The notes: generated by a model from the sequence alone, not told the origin. DNA of 11,131 nucleotides from Stramenopiles sp. TOSAG23-6 (GCA_900128565.1 LT636279.1:1-11131), one strand, 5' to 3'. Shown: positions 1 to 8,479, counted from the first letter of the stretch. Program-made: numbers and translations.

Positions 1-56
1 AGGTACAAAATTTCGTATGAAAAAAAAATCGAATTTGAAAAAAAATAAAACATACA
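1..56 (-). mobile_element. Introner-like element, copy A (cut by the window edge)
   Basis: Read on the minus strand, this begins TGTATGTTTTATTTT right after the codons for ...ESEKY of the coiled-coil gene. It continues through a T-rich stretch to the family core near 18-3 (CATACGAAATTTTGTACC), where the window ends. The match to copies B, C and D extends over the donor, T-tract and palindrome. The branch-point motif and acceptor end lie outside the window. It is in sense orientation to its gene. Confidence 0.8.
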
Positions 57-1162
57 TATTTCTCAGATTCTATTTGTTGCTGTGTAATTTCAGATCTAAG
101 TTTCGAAGATGTATTGCTGTTATCATTAGCTGATGCTAATGCAGAGTCAACTTTTTTACACATTTCTGCAATGACTTCATTATGACTTTTTTCGATATTT
201 TCACGATACTTTAAAAAAAAAAAATATTTCAAAAATTTGAAATTTAAAATCGTTAGGTACAAAATTTCGTACTAAAAAACAAATTGAAATTAATGATGAA
301 AACAAACCTGGTATAGTCTTTGATTATACATTTGAGTCATGTCGGTGAATTCTTTACCTTGCGAAGTCTTCATTGCACATGATTTTTCTTCTAACAACTG
401 AATTTCCTTTTGATATCGTGTCTTTTGGTAGTGAATTTCAAATTTATGTTTTTCTTCTTTTTTTCGGGAAGTCTTTGACCAAAGCAGCTCAGCTTCCGTA
501 TGATTTTTGCATGATCTCCGATGCTGATCGCGTAAGGCTTCTAATGTTATTTCAAGATCAATTATTGGTGAACTATGGGAACCACTCGTTTGTAATCTGT
601 GTACTGAATTCACATTATTCAGATTTTCTTTACCAGTGGCATCTGAGTGATAAATACTTTTGACAAATTTAGGATTTTCTATTCTTGAAGAAGATACAAC
701 CAGAGGCATATTCATTTCACTTGTATGCCCAAGAGAACTTGCATTAGTGGAATTTTTGATACAAGTTCCTGTGAAAGCAGGCAAAATAAATTTAGGTGGG
801 AGCATAGGAACAGGAACGGAGTGTACCTTGGAACTATTACTTATGTTATTTCGAATATTTGTGTCACTCTGAATATATTGGGAATTCTCCATACCTTGGA
901 AATCGTCTTTGCTAGCAATCTTATGATTCCTTTGGTCTCCAATTCTTTCTAATTCGTTTTTATGCGATTTTAATACCTTCGTTCTCATACGAGATTCACG
1001 TAGCTTATTTTGCATCGATGTCAGTAGCGACGACGTTTCAACAAGTCTACGCTCAATAGAAGACGAAGCAGTCGAATTCAGTGTTTGATTCACGCTTCTC
1101 ATTGCCGAATCATCCTCGCATAGTGGTACATTCCCCATCAGCATTCTTGATGGGGAAGCCAT
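56..1162 (-). CDS. Coiled-coil protein of unknown function, two exons visible, 3' end beyond the window
   Basis: Exon 1 is 1162-308 (285 codons from an ATG, beginning MASPSRMLMG) and ends ...NQRLYQ. A 99-nt intron (307-209) starts GTTTGT and ends AAAG. Exon 2 (208-56) stays open for 51 codons (YRENIEKSHNEVIAEMCKKV...) and stops at a GTATGTTTT donor at 55, so the C-terminus is missing. Exon 1 is first Ser/Asn-rich and probably disordered, with a proline-rich patch (VPVPMLPPKF) near residues 117-126. From about residue 200 through exon 2 it is rich in Glu, Lys, Gln, His and Leu, as in a coiled coil. I see no catalytic motif, signal peptide or membrane segment. It is divergent from the ubiquitin-hydrolase gene with 311 bp between start codons. 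A centrosomal or flagellar structural role would fit the coiled coil but is only a guess. Confidence 0.72.
209..307 (-). mobile_element. Introner-like element, copy B (intron 1 of the coiled-coil gene)
   Basis: This is a 99-nt intron that could be read as ordinary GT-AG: CAG|GTTTGTTTT at the donor and TTTAAAG|TATCG at the acceptor. The core, minus strand, is GTACGAAATTTTGTAC (272-257), which folds on itself with one G-U pair. CCTAAC follows at once (257-252), a good branch-point candidate about 45 nt before the acceptor. The intron contains in-frame stops, so it must be removed for the 51-codon exon 2 to be read. Core and spacing match copies C and D, which lie in unrelated genes. Confidence 0.85.
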
Positions 1163-1473
1163 TGGAGGAGTTTGTTACTTGCTTTTATTTGCTGCTATAT
1201 TCCTTGTTTTGTTTTTTTGTGAACAAAGAAAAATTTCAACGTGAAAAAAATTCAGATTCAAAAAGCCGGGTTTAGTTAGCTAGGGTTAGGGCTCGGCGTT
1301 TTTTTCTCCTTTCGGAGCTTATGTGAAACGGTTATTTAACGCTTTGGGTGGAACGTCCCTCTGGTAGCTAAGATAGTTGTGGGAAGATAGACTCTACATT
1401 TTTATTCTTCTTGATAGTGAGGTGGAGTTAGCAGGATCATTATTCCTCCTCCATTTCATTTGCACTCTCCATA
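1163..1473. promoter_or_regulatory. Divergent intergenic region between coiled-coil gene and ubiquitin-hydrolase gene
   Basis: The 311 bp between two opposite ATGs must hold both promoters and 5' UTRs. I see no convincing TATA box. Visible items are a short hairpin CTCC-TTTC-GGAG near 1306-1317, one TAGGGTTAGGG at 1281-1291, and complementary GGTGGAG / CTCCTCC stretches around 1421-1453 just before the start codon. No conserved coding potential was recognised here. Confidence 0.5.
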
Positions 1474-4400
1474 ATGTCAGAAGATAACGATGAATGGGAA
1501 ACTTATGTAGATAATGAAAGTGGTATGATTTACTACGTAAATAGGTCAACAAATGTCAAACTGTGGGGACCAAGGGCGTCTTGGCTCCTGCGTTCGAAAC
1601 GGCCTCTTAGTAGAAATATTTTAAGTAAACAATTGCAGAAGACTGCTGCTGCACATACGAGACAACCAACTCCACCATATCTGTTTAGGAAAAACATTAC
1701 ACGAAAGAATAGTAAGAAAAAGAATAGACTTTTACAGAGAGGTAAAAGTAGCAATGAGAGTTCAGTGAAAAATTTACGAATAGAAAATAGTACAGAAAAT
1801 AAGATAATGAGTCGTTTACAGAAGATCAATACAAGACGATCTGGTAGAAATACAAGACTTCGTAAACAAATGAAACGATCATCCGCAGGAAGTAAAAAAT
1901 TAAAACGTAATCGGATACAAGTGAATATTGATGAAAGGAAGGTGAGTGATAAAATACAGATGGAAGAACTACTTCATAAAATTTCTGTGGGTTGTAGAAC
2001 AGATCAAGAACATCAAGAAATCATTAATAAAATTAACAAGCGTATACAACAAGAGAAATTTGAAAGAGAATTAAAATTAGATAGAGAAAAAAGGGCAATC
2101 CATCTTGAATTTCAACGTGAACTTTCAGAACTTAGAAAGTTTGAACAAGATGTAGTAGATAGTGACGTCAATAATTCAGGAATGACTACATATTTACACA
2201 AAAAACATACACTAAAACAACAAAACACGGGAAATAAATTAGAAATAATTCAACGAAACCTCCGCGTAATTGATAATAATGAAAATATACAAAATTGTGT
2301 ATCTGTAGAACGTTCAATATTCTCGAAAAGTTGGTTGAATTTAAGTGAACGGAACCGCGTTGTCGCTACTCAGCAATTTCTCCGTAGAGTCATTGAGCAA
2401 ATAATACACAGAGGAACAATGGCAAAAAATAAGAGTGGTAGTATTGGTAGAATATACGGAATGCACATTTCTGAAGTTTCGGATTTTTTTAGATCAGCTG
2501 ATAGAAGTCTCTCTGGAACGATTTCTACTGAAGAATTTATTTCTCTGCTAAAGCAATCAAATCCATCTTTATCCTTGCCAGAGATATACTTTATAGCATT
2601 GAACTGTCAAAGTTGCCATGCAAATATGACTTCGAAAGAGATTTTTGATTCTGATATAAATTGGAAAGCTCTTGTAGAAAATATGGAAAAACATTACAAT
2701 AGGACTGAAATTCAAAAAGTTGATGAATTAGCAGATTTGTTTGAGTTTGAAATGATGCTACAAAAGGATTCAAAATATAATATTTATACTTGTAAACCTA
2801 CTAACCAAGACAAAATATCTAAACAAACAGATAAATGGGGACAGTTGTCACAACAAACACGTGACCGAGCAGCACAAGAATTTCTTTTACGGGCGATGGA
2901 GATTTGTCCAGATGCAACTCTTTATGGGCGCCCGATCACTTCACCAAATGATTTCTTCCTAGCAGCACAAGTTAATAGATTACCCCACGGAGGCGGAAAG
3001 CAAATAATCTCACGTAATGAGCTATGTGCTGCTTTAAGACGAGTTGCATTAGATCGGAAGAGCATTGGAAATAGTTCTTTGAATAACGGGTTAGGATTAA
3101 GTATGTCTCAAATAAGATCTTTGGTTGGCAGTATTGATGCCAATAAAGATAATTTAATTAATTGGGTAAATTTACTCGATAAACTGAAAATTCAAATGAC
3201 AAGACATCCAGAAAAAGCAATGGAGTTAGCTAACGTGTATGAATTAGAACTCCAACTGCATGAAGAAGGATTATCAACAGGTCATATTGATTCATGGAAG
3301 ATTGGTGGTAAAACTATTAGTAGTAAAACTATTTCTCCTTATCTTACGCTCCGTCGAGCTTCAAATGGAATAATTGTCGGACTACCTTCATTAGCTAGCA
3401 AGGGAAACAGTCAAAATATAAACAGAACGAAACAAAGAGTAAAACGTTTGCAATACAAAATGAAGCAACGTCAAAAGGAGCGTGAACATCGAAGGTTGAG
3501 AGAAGAAAGTGATCCTATATTGAAACGTGCAAAGCAACGAGTCGCAAATAGACATTTATCGCGGCAACTAAAACAAAAACGCATGGAAGTCAAAAATCCA
3601 TTTATGAAGCACATGAGACATGCTGAGCGAAATGCTTTAGGATATAGCGACAATGAAAATTCTAGCGATATTGATGATAATGAAGATAGTAGTAAAAAGA
3701 TATCGCCAACAAACTGGGATGCTAAAACATATAGATTACATAAAGAAGAACGACTTCGTGAAGCGTTGCGCAAAAGACAAATGCAAAATAAATCTGGGAA
3801 ATCTATCCAATGGGATAAACATGGTAGAGTTATAGTACCAAAAGATATCGTTAATGATACTGCTTCGGGTGACATGTCACTAAAACAACAAAGTAAATAT
3901 CATTTGAAGAATCTACAAACAAAACTCAAGAAGAATGAAATTACCTCTGCAAAATTATTTGCTGCCCTTGATAGAAAAACATATATACAATATTCAGATT
4001 TATGTAAAGCATTAGAAATATTAGCTGTATATGTAAACAAGAGTGAGATACGTACGTTTATGAATCTTCAATTTGGTGCATCATTCAAAAAGAATAAACA
4101 CATTACAAAAGTGAATGTCAGTCATTCAATGAAACAAAATGGAAAAATACAGAACAACTTCGAGGTGGAGTGGAAAGTTTTGCGCAATACTTTGTTTCCT
4201 CATTTAGCAAAATCACTTTTAGAAGATCAGATTCCATCAATGTTAAAAAAGCCGTCTGAACCTAATCGACCAATTGGTGAACAGATAAAATACATAAGAG
4301 ATATTCTTGATACATATGGGGTAACTCCGCCAATTTTCCTTGGTATGCTCCGTCAACGTGGAGGCAAGGAAACTTTCAATTTTTCAGATATTCAAAGAGT

Positions 4401-6903
4401 ATTTTTGTCTTTAGAAATTAAGTATTCTAATAGTGAATGTAGATCACTTGTACAAAAGTTATCAAATAGCGGTGAAAGTATAACTTGGTCAAAGCTCAAG
4501 AGTATCTTTTTCATTCCTCATGTGGTTTCAATTAGCGCTGAAGCTAATAAGCGGGCAATTATTCAGATTACAAAACGCAAAGAGTTGGAGAGGCAGGCAA
4601 GTTTAAAGTTGGTTGAATTACGTGAAATTCTTCGAAAAAGGGACATTGCAGATTCAACACTTTTTATATTTATGGATGCTGACAGATCCAATGCCATCTC
4701 ATTCGGCGAATTCGAACGTGGGCTTGGTTTAGCTGGCATTTATATTGAACCATTAGCATTATGTCATACAGTGTTTCAATGTATATCAGGGAAAGATAAT
4801 CTTGTATCATGGGGCGAATTACGAGACGCCTTATACAAAGGAGGAGGTGGGAAACAGTGGGGTAGGGGTAGAACTCACGTTGAAAACAACGAGAGAACAT
4901 CTCATTTACACAAGTCTAATAAGAATAACGATATGCGTACTCACGAAAGCAAAGTACATCGTCATAAACATGTCAAGGACATAATTGATACCATCAATAG
5001 TATAATTAAAAAAAGGCAGCTTGATCCATATGATTTATTTTCTACTATAGATCGTGGAACATTTGGCGGATTTATGTCTAAAAATGATTTTATTTCAGGA
5101 GTTTCTCGCTTAAATGTAAATAATATAGATGTGGTGAATCATGAACAGATTATGGATTTATTTTGGTTCCTTTCTGGTAAAAATCAAAGGATTTCTATAA
5201 CAAGATTATTTGAAGCATTTTTTTCAAATACCGGATACTCCAGCCTGAATAAGCCGGAAATCGTTAAAACTAAAGAGAAAAAGAGAAAAAAGAAGAGAAA
5301 AAAAAAACATGTTGATATTGTACACATGTCAGAATTAATAATGAAACTAGATAATTCTATGCTAATGAAACAAATTACTCCTGAGTCATTTATGATCCAA
5401 CTGGAACCAGATAGTAAAGAAGGCATTAATTTGTTGGAATTTCGAACAGGAATTTTAGATATCCTAGGGTTAAAGAAATTTACAAAATCTGATTGTCGAG
5501 ATTTATTTAATATTTTAGATCATAATCATAAAGGTACTCTTCAGCTCAAGGAACTACTCGCTGTTCAAAGCGGAGCCTGGAAAGAATATGAACTCTTCTC
5601 AAAAACTCACCACAGAGAGAAATTGAGCATTGATATTATGAAAGGAAAGACTGCCAAAGAAATTGAACAACTACAAGAAGCGGAAGAAGTCGTTAAAGCT
5701 GTCGAAATAAAGATGTCCCATTATGACACAGACAAAGAATTTCGAGTGTTTTGTAATGATATATACGGGGGAAGGGATGCATACCTAGAGCATATAAAAA
5801 GAGTAATTTGCCATGACGTTCACAAAAAAAGAAATGCTACAGTACCCAAGAATAGAAAAGGATTGGATAATCAAAAAGGTGAAAATAACTGTTTCTTAAA
5901 TGTCGTAATACAAGCTCTTTGGCATTTGGATGCTTGGCGTGAAGGCTTTCTAAAATACAATGATGAAAAAGACCACCAAGATGACCACGGGAAAGATAAT
6001 TCTGTTCTATGTGCACTGAAAAACGTATTTGCTAATTTAAAAGGGTCATCGGAAGGTCTTGTTAGTTCTTCAGGCTTAAGAAAGTCACTTGCGAAGGCCT
6101 TTTCTGAGTTTAAAGAAGGTGATATGAGCGATGCATCGGAAGCTCATCTTCAAATTCTTACATTACTCCACAGCAATTTAGGTGGAATCGCTGATGATCA
6201 TGTAAATACTAAGTGTTCGTGTCTTGTTCATAAAATATTCGGTCAGAGGTTTAGGGAAAACTATGAACTGACAAAAAAAGGTCGCAATGATTGGAATAAG
6301 CGGATGATCGAAATATCTGAAGATGCGGATAATGGCATTGAGCGAACCGAAGCACAAAAAACATATGATGTCCCTCCAATTCCCAAATTATCTGAAACAT
6401 TGCTTCATTATAGTTGGGTTAATCCTCTCGTGGAAGGAAAGTCTCAAAATCCTTCTGCAAATTTTGATGATTTATTATGTCAAGCAACTAAAGACGTAAG
6501 AGTTCTAGGTGGCTGTGAGTATGATCTAGTAAATCAGTTACTTCAACCACCACCTATTTTTACAATAGGCTTGGTTTGGGCTTCTGCTCGAGAACCTAAA
6601 ACTGTTGTAAACAAGCTCTTAGACTCAATTGACCCATGGATAGATTTATCAAAATTAGGTTACAAAGAATCAAGGGGGGCAAAATTGAAAGGAATGTATT
6701 GTTTTTACATATCTCACTACATGGCTATATTCAAAGATTCAGTAAGTGGTGTGTGGTTGAGGCTAGATGATGCAGTAGTCGCAGAGATTGGTAATGATTG
6801 GAATTCTGTGTTACAATCATGTCGTGCGAATACATATCAACCTTCCGTATTATTTTATGAAACACAATCGATTGATTGCCCAATACCCAAAAACAGAAGC
6901 TAA
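1474..6903 (+). CDS. Large WW / EF-hand-like / USP-type ubiquitin carboxyl-terminal hydrolase protein
   Basis: One open frame of 1809 codons without introns. Residues 8-33 form a WW-like domain (W8, G17, YY20-21, N23, W31, P33). Basic coiled-coil-like stretches follow. Canonical-looking EF-hand loops are at D343-E354, D1068-E1079 and D1349-E1360; degenerate ones lie near D555, D833 and D1193. Residues about 286-433 and 455-601 are a diverged duplication. A lysine-rich tract at 1265-1278 could be a nuclear signal. The C-terminal 350 residues are a USP domain: Cys box GENNCFLNVVIQALWHL with nucleophile C1473, and His box with H1748 in ISHYMAIF and acidic D1765/D1766 in RLDDAVV. It resembles USP53/54 and the plant UCH-domain proteins of the At3g47890 type. 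It probably removes or binds ubiquitin on an unknown substrate under Ca2+ control; activity is inferred. The domain combination is unfamiliar to me. Confidence 0.88.
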   Translation: MSEDNDEWETYVDNESGMIYYVNRSTNVKLWGPRASWLLRSKRPLSRNILSKQLQKTAAAHTRQPTPPYLFRKNITRKNSKKKNRLLQRGKSSNESSVKNLRIENSTENKIMSRLQKINTRRSGRNTRLRKQMKRSSAGSKKLKRNRIQVNIDERKVSDKIQMEELLHKISVGCRTDQEHQEIINKINKRIQQEKFERELKLDREKRAIHLEFQRELSELRKFEQDVVDSDVNNSGMTTYLHKKHTLKQQNTGNKLEIIQRNLRVIDNNENIQNCVSVERSIFSKSWLNLSERNRVVATQQFLRRVIEQIIHRGTMAKNKSGSIGRIYGMHISEVSDFFRSADRSLSGTISTEEFISLLKQSNPSLSLPEIYFIALNCQSCHANMTSKEIFDSDINWKALVENMEKHYNRTEIQKVDELADLFEFEMMLQKDSKYNIYTCKPTNQDKISKQTDKWGQLSQQTRDRAAQEFLLRAMEICPDATLYGRPITSPNDFFLAAQVNRLPHGGGKQIISRNELCAALRRVALDRKSIGNSSLNNGLGLSMSQIRSLVGSIDANKDNLINWVNLLDKLKIQMTRHPEKAMELANVYELELQLHEEGLSTGHIDSWKIGGKTISSKTISPYLTLRRASNGIIVGLPSLASKGNSQNINRTKQRVKRLQYKMKQRQKEREHRRLREESDPILKRAKQRVANRHLSRQLKQKRMEVKNPFMKHMRHAERNALGYSDNENSSDIDDNEDSSKKISPTNWDAKTYRLHKEERLREALRKRQMQNKSGKSIQWDKHGRVIVPKDIVNDTASGDMSLKQQSKYHLKNLQTKLKKNEITSAKLFAALDRKTYIQYSDLCKALEILAVYVNKSEIRTFMNLQFGASFKKNKHITKVNVSHSMKQNGKIQNNFEVEWKVLRNTLFPHLAKSLLEDQIPSMLKKPSEPNRPIGEQIKYIRDILDTYGVTPPIFLGMLRQRGGKETFNFSDIQRVFLSLEIKYSNSECRSLVQKLSNSGESITWSKLKSIFFIPHVVSISAEANKRAIIQITKRKELERQASLKLVELREILRKRDIADSTLFIFMDADRSNAISFGEFERGLGLAGIYIEPLALCHTVFQCISGKDNLVSWGELRDALYKGGGGKQWGRGRTHVENNERTSHLHKSNKNNDMRTHESKVHRHKHVKDIIDTINSIIKKRQLDPYDLFSTIDRGTFGGFMSKNDFISGVSRLNVNNIDVVNHEQIMDLFWFLSGKNQRISITRLFEAFFSNTGYSSLNKPEIVKTKEKKRKKKRKKKHVDIVHMSELIMKLDNSMLMKQITPESFMIQLEPDSKEGINLLEFRTGILDILGLKKFTKSDCRDLFNILDHNHKGTLQLKELLAVQSGAWKEYELFSKTHHREKLSIDIMKGKTAKEIEQLQEAEEVVKAVEIKMSHYDTDKEFRVFCNDIYGGRDAYLEHIKRVICHDVHKKRNATVPKNRKGLDNQKGENNCFLNVVIQALWHLDAWREGFLKYNDEKDHQDDHGKDNSVLCALKNVFANLKGSSEGLVSSSGLRKSLAKAFSEFKEGDMSDASEAHLQILTLLHSNLGGIADDHVNTKCSCLVHKIFGQRFRENYELTKKGRNDWNKRMIEISEDADNGIERTEAQKTYDVPPIPKLSETLLHYSWVNPLVEGKSQNPSANFDDLLCQATKDVRVLGGCEYDLVNQLLQPPPIFTIGLVWASAREPKTVVNKLLDSIDPWIDLSKLGYKESRGAKLKGMYCFYISHYMAIFKDSVSGVWLRLDDAVVAEIGNDWNSVLQSCRANTYQPSVLFYETQSIDCPIPKNRS

Positions 6904-6908
6904 TTTAT

Positions 6909-6928
6909 AATAAATATAAATAAATAAA
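6909..6928 (+). terminator. Poly(A) signal cluster downstream of the ubiquitin-hydrolase gene
   Basis: Three AATAAA hexamers (6909-6914, 6919-6924, 6923-6928) lie within 26 nt of the TAA stop. They match the general eukaryotic cleavage and polyadenylation signal. The 3' UTR would be very short, and the next gene starts only 236 nt after the stop. Confidence 0.45.
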
Positions 6929-6971
6929 AATTTCCTTCACACGTGTAAAAAAAGGCATGCACATCAGCTGC

Positions 6972-7000
6972 TGCATAGCATATGCATGGTACCCGGTACC
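6972..7000. repeat. Palindrome-dense patch upstream of the TPR gene
   Basis: TGCATA-GCA-TATGCA (6972-6986) is a perfect inverted repeat with 6-bp arms. It is followed by two GGTACC palindromes one base apart (6988-6993, 6995-7000). GCATGC (6955-6960) and CAGCTG (6965-6970) lie just upstream. The patch sits between the poly(A) signals of one gene and the start of the next, so binding sites in the TPR promoter are possible; function is unknown. Confidence 0.4.
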
Positions 7001-7139
7001 TTCAGATTGCGGCGACGGCGACAATTCCAAATTATTTTGCGATTTTGTTGATATTCTATCAGTCATCGATCGACACGCGCAGACAGAATTCTTACGTACA
7101 GTACTGCTTACAACAACACTTTTGTCGAGAATAATAAAA

Positions 7140-8289
7140 ATGGCCCGAGAGACAGCAGTAGAACATAAAAAGTAAGTTGCTACATTCAATTATCTATTGT
7201 TTATATCATTGTGACTGAGTTGCTATGCTTAACTTTAACTTTCTTTTTACCATGATGTTTGACTTGTTACTAGCTTGCCGCATTGCTCTTATGTACTAGT
7301 CAACACTTTCCCTCTATATTCTCTCTGTATTCTGAGTATTATTTTCTCTAATGATAAGTTTGTGATAATTTCCTATCCTAACATATAACATTACTTTGAT
7401 ATTTATCTACAATTATAGCACTGGTAATGGTTTTTTCAAGTCAGGTGATTTGGATAACGCAATTATTCACTACACCAAGTCCATCGAAGCTGACCCAAGC
7501 TACCACGTCCCTTACTCCAACAGGTCTCAAGCTTATTTCAAACAGAAAAAGTACGAAAAAGCTGCTGCTGATGGCCAGTCTTGTATCCGTGTCAACCCAG
7601 AGTTTTTGAAAGGTTACCATCGCGCTGCTAATGCTCTTTTGGCTCTGAGAAAGTACGACGTCGTCATGGAGTGTTTGGATGTCGCTTACCGCAGTGGTTT
7701 CCGTGCTAACGGTGATTTGGCTGATATTGATGCTCAAGCACGCCCAATGGCTGAGAAAATGGCACTTGCTAAGCGTCAAAATATGTCAAGAGCAGAACAA
7801 TTGAAATTTGAAGGAAATGACTTAGTCAAGAAAGGAATGTACGAACAAGCTTTGGAAAAATATAATCAAGCAGTTGCTGCTTGCAAAATGCCAGAAGATA
7901 AGAAGCTTTACGTTGCTTGCGTAGGCAACCGTGCTCTTTGCTGGCAACAGCAAAGTGCATTCCATCAGATGATTGAAGATTGTAATCTTGTCCTTGAGCA
8001 TGATCCAAAAAATATCAAAGCTNTCTTCCGTCGTGCATNTATGTTTTTTTTCTTTCAACTTCAAATTATTTTTTTTCGTACGAATTTTTGTACCTAACGA
8101 TATTTTTTTTTTTTTTAAATATTTTTTCAACATACATGCGGATTCGAAGGAAGGGAAAAGTATCGCCTTGCTCTTCAAGACATCAAAGCTGTACTTGCAA
8201 TCAATCCTACGTGGGATGCTGCCAACAAAGCTCAACATCGTCTTGGCCGCGCTGTCAATATGTTGAAGAAAGTAAAACAAGCTAGATAA
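7140..8289 (+). CDS. Two-clamp TPR co-chaperone-like protein (three exons, 267 residues)
   Basis: Exons are 7140-7171 (ATG, 10 codons plus 2 nt), 7419-8037 and 8137-8289 (TAA), joined to 804 nt. The product is two TPR triplets. The first carries a full carboxylate clamp: K10, N14, N45, K75, R79. The second repeats it: K140, N144, N181, K211, R215. These residues bind the C-terminal EEVD tail of Hsp70/Hsp90 in HOP/STI1-type proteins, so a cytosolic chaperone adaptor is likely. The protein lacks the DP domains and third TPR block of full-length HOP and ends ...NMLKKVKQAR. Homology fixes exon 1, because EHKNTGNGFFKSG is a standard TPR start only after the 7172-7418 intron is removed. Exon 2 up to about 7760 favours C-ending codons far more than the neighbours, suggesting high expression. 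Ambiguous bases at 8023 (codon 213) and 8039 touch the gene. Confidence 0.88.
7172..7418 (+). other. Conventional GT-AG intron 1 of the TPR gene
   Basis: A 247-nt intron with donor AA|GTAAGT, acceptor TTATAG|C and a CCTAAC branch-point candidate at 7377-7382, 36 nt before the acceptor. It interrupts codon 11 (AA|C, Asn). It shows that this genome has ordinary spliceosomal introns with the same branch motif that the introner-like elements carry. It has no similarity to the elements themselves. Confidence 0.85.
8038..8136 (+). mobile_element. Introner-like element, copy C (intron 2 of the TPR gene, no AG acceptor)
   Basis: The 99 nt start TnTATGTT (n at 8039, G expected from copies A and D) and end AACATACA, a perfect 8-bp terminal inverted repeat if n is G. 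The core palindrome GTACGAATTTTTGTAC is at 8078-8093, followed by CTAAC at 8094-8098. Removing exactly this block joins GCA (A217) to TGC (C218) and gives FFRRACGFEGREKYRLAL, which fits the 34-residue TPR register without a gap. No AG dinucleotide occurs between the branch motif and the resumed coding frame. The first usable downstream AG would either create a stop (after 8149) or delete CGFEGR (after 8153). The border is ambiguous by a few bases because CATG occurs at both ends. Confidence 0.85.
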
Positions 8290-8479
8290 ATAATTTCATT
8301 TTTGGTGATGGCTAATTTACTTGCACAAAAACAATTAATCCTGGAATTGATCATAAATCTTTTATTTTAGATATCCTATATACTACTATTGTGTTACAAA
8401 TATGAATGTTTAATATTACACAAAGATGCAATACTACTTCAACATACTATTGCTTCACAAAATCTGTCATATTCTACAA
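8290..8479. terminator. Convergent 3' region of TPR and dynein genes
   Basis: 190 bp separate the two stop codons. A minus-strand AATAAA (TTTATT at 8361-8366) is a candidate poly(A) signal for the dynein gene, 114 nt past its stop. For the TPR gene only weak AT-rich variants such as GATAAATAA (8285-8293) are visible. No ORF or RNA gene was recognised. Confidence 0.4.

Noticed and set aside
1281-1291. TAGGGTTAGGG resembling telomere repeat
   Set aside because: Only about one and a half units, inside a promoter region flanked by genes; too short for an interstitial telomere tract.
1533-6003. Antisense and alternative-frame ORFs inside the 1474-6903 gene
   Set aside because: Low-complexity shadows (Phe/Leu-rich opposite Lys/Glu codons) of a well-supported coding frame.
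6957-7175. Plus-strand ORF beginning MHISCCIAYA and extending through the TPR start
   Set aside because: It spans the promoter and 5' UTR and runs out of frame over TPR exon 1; TPR homology supports the ATG at 7140 instead.
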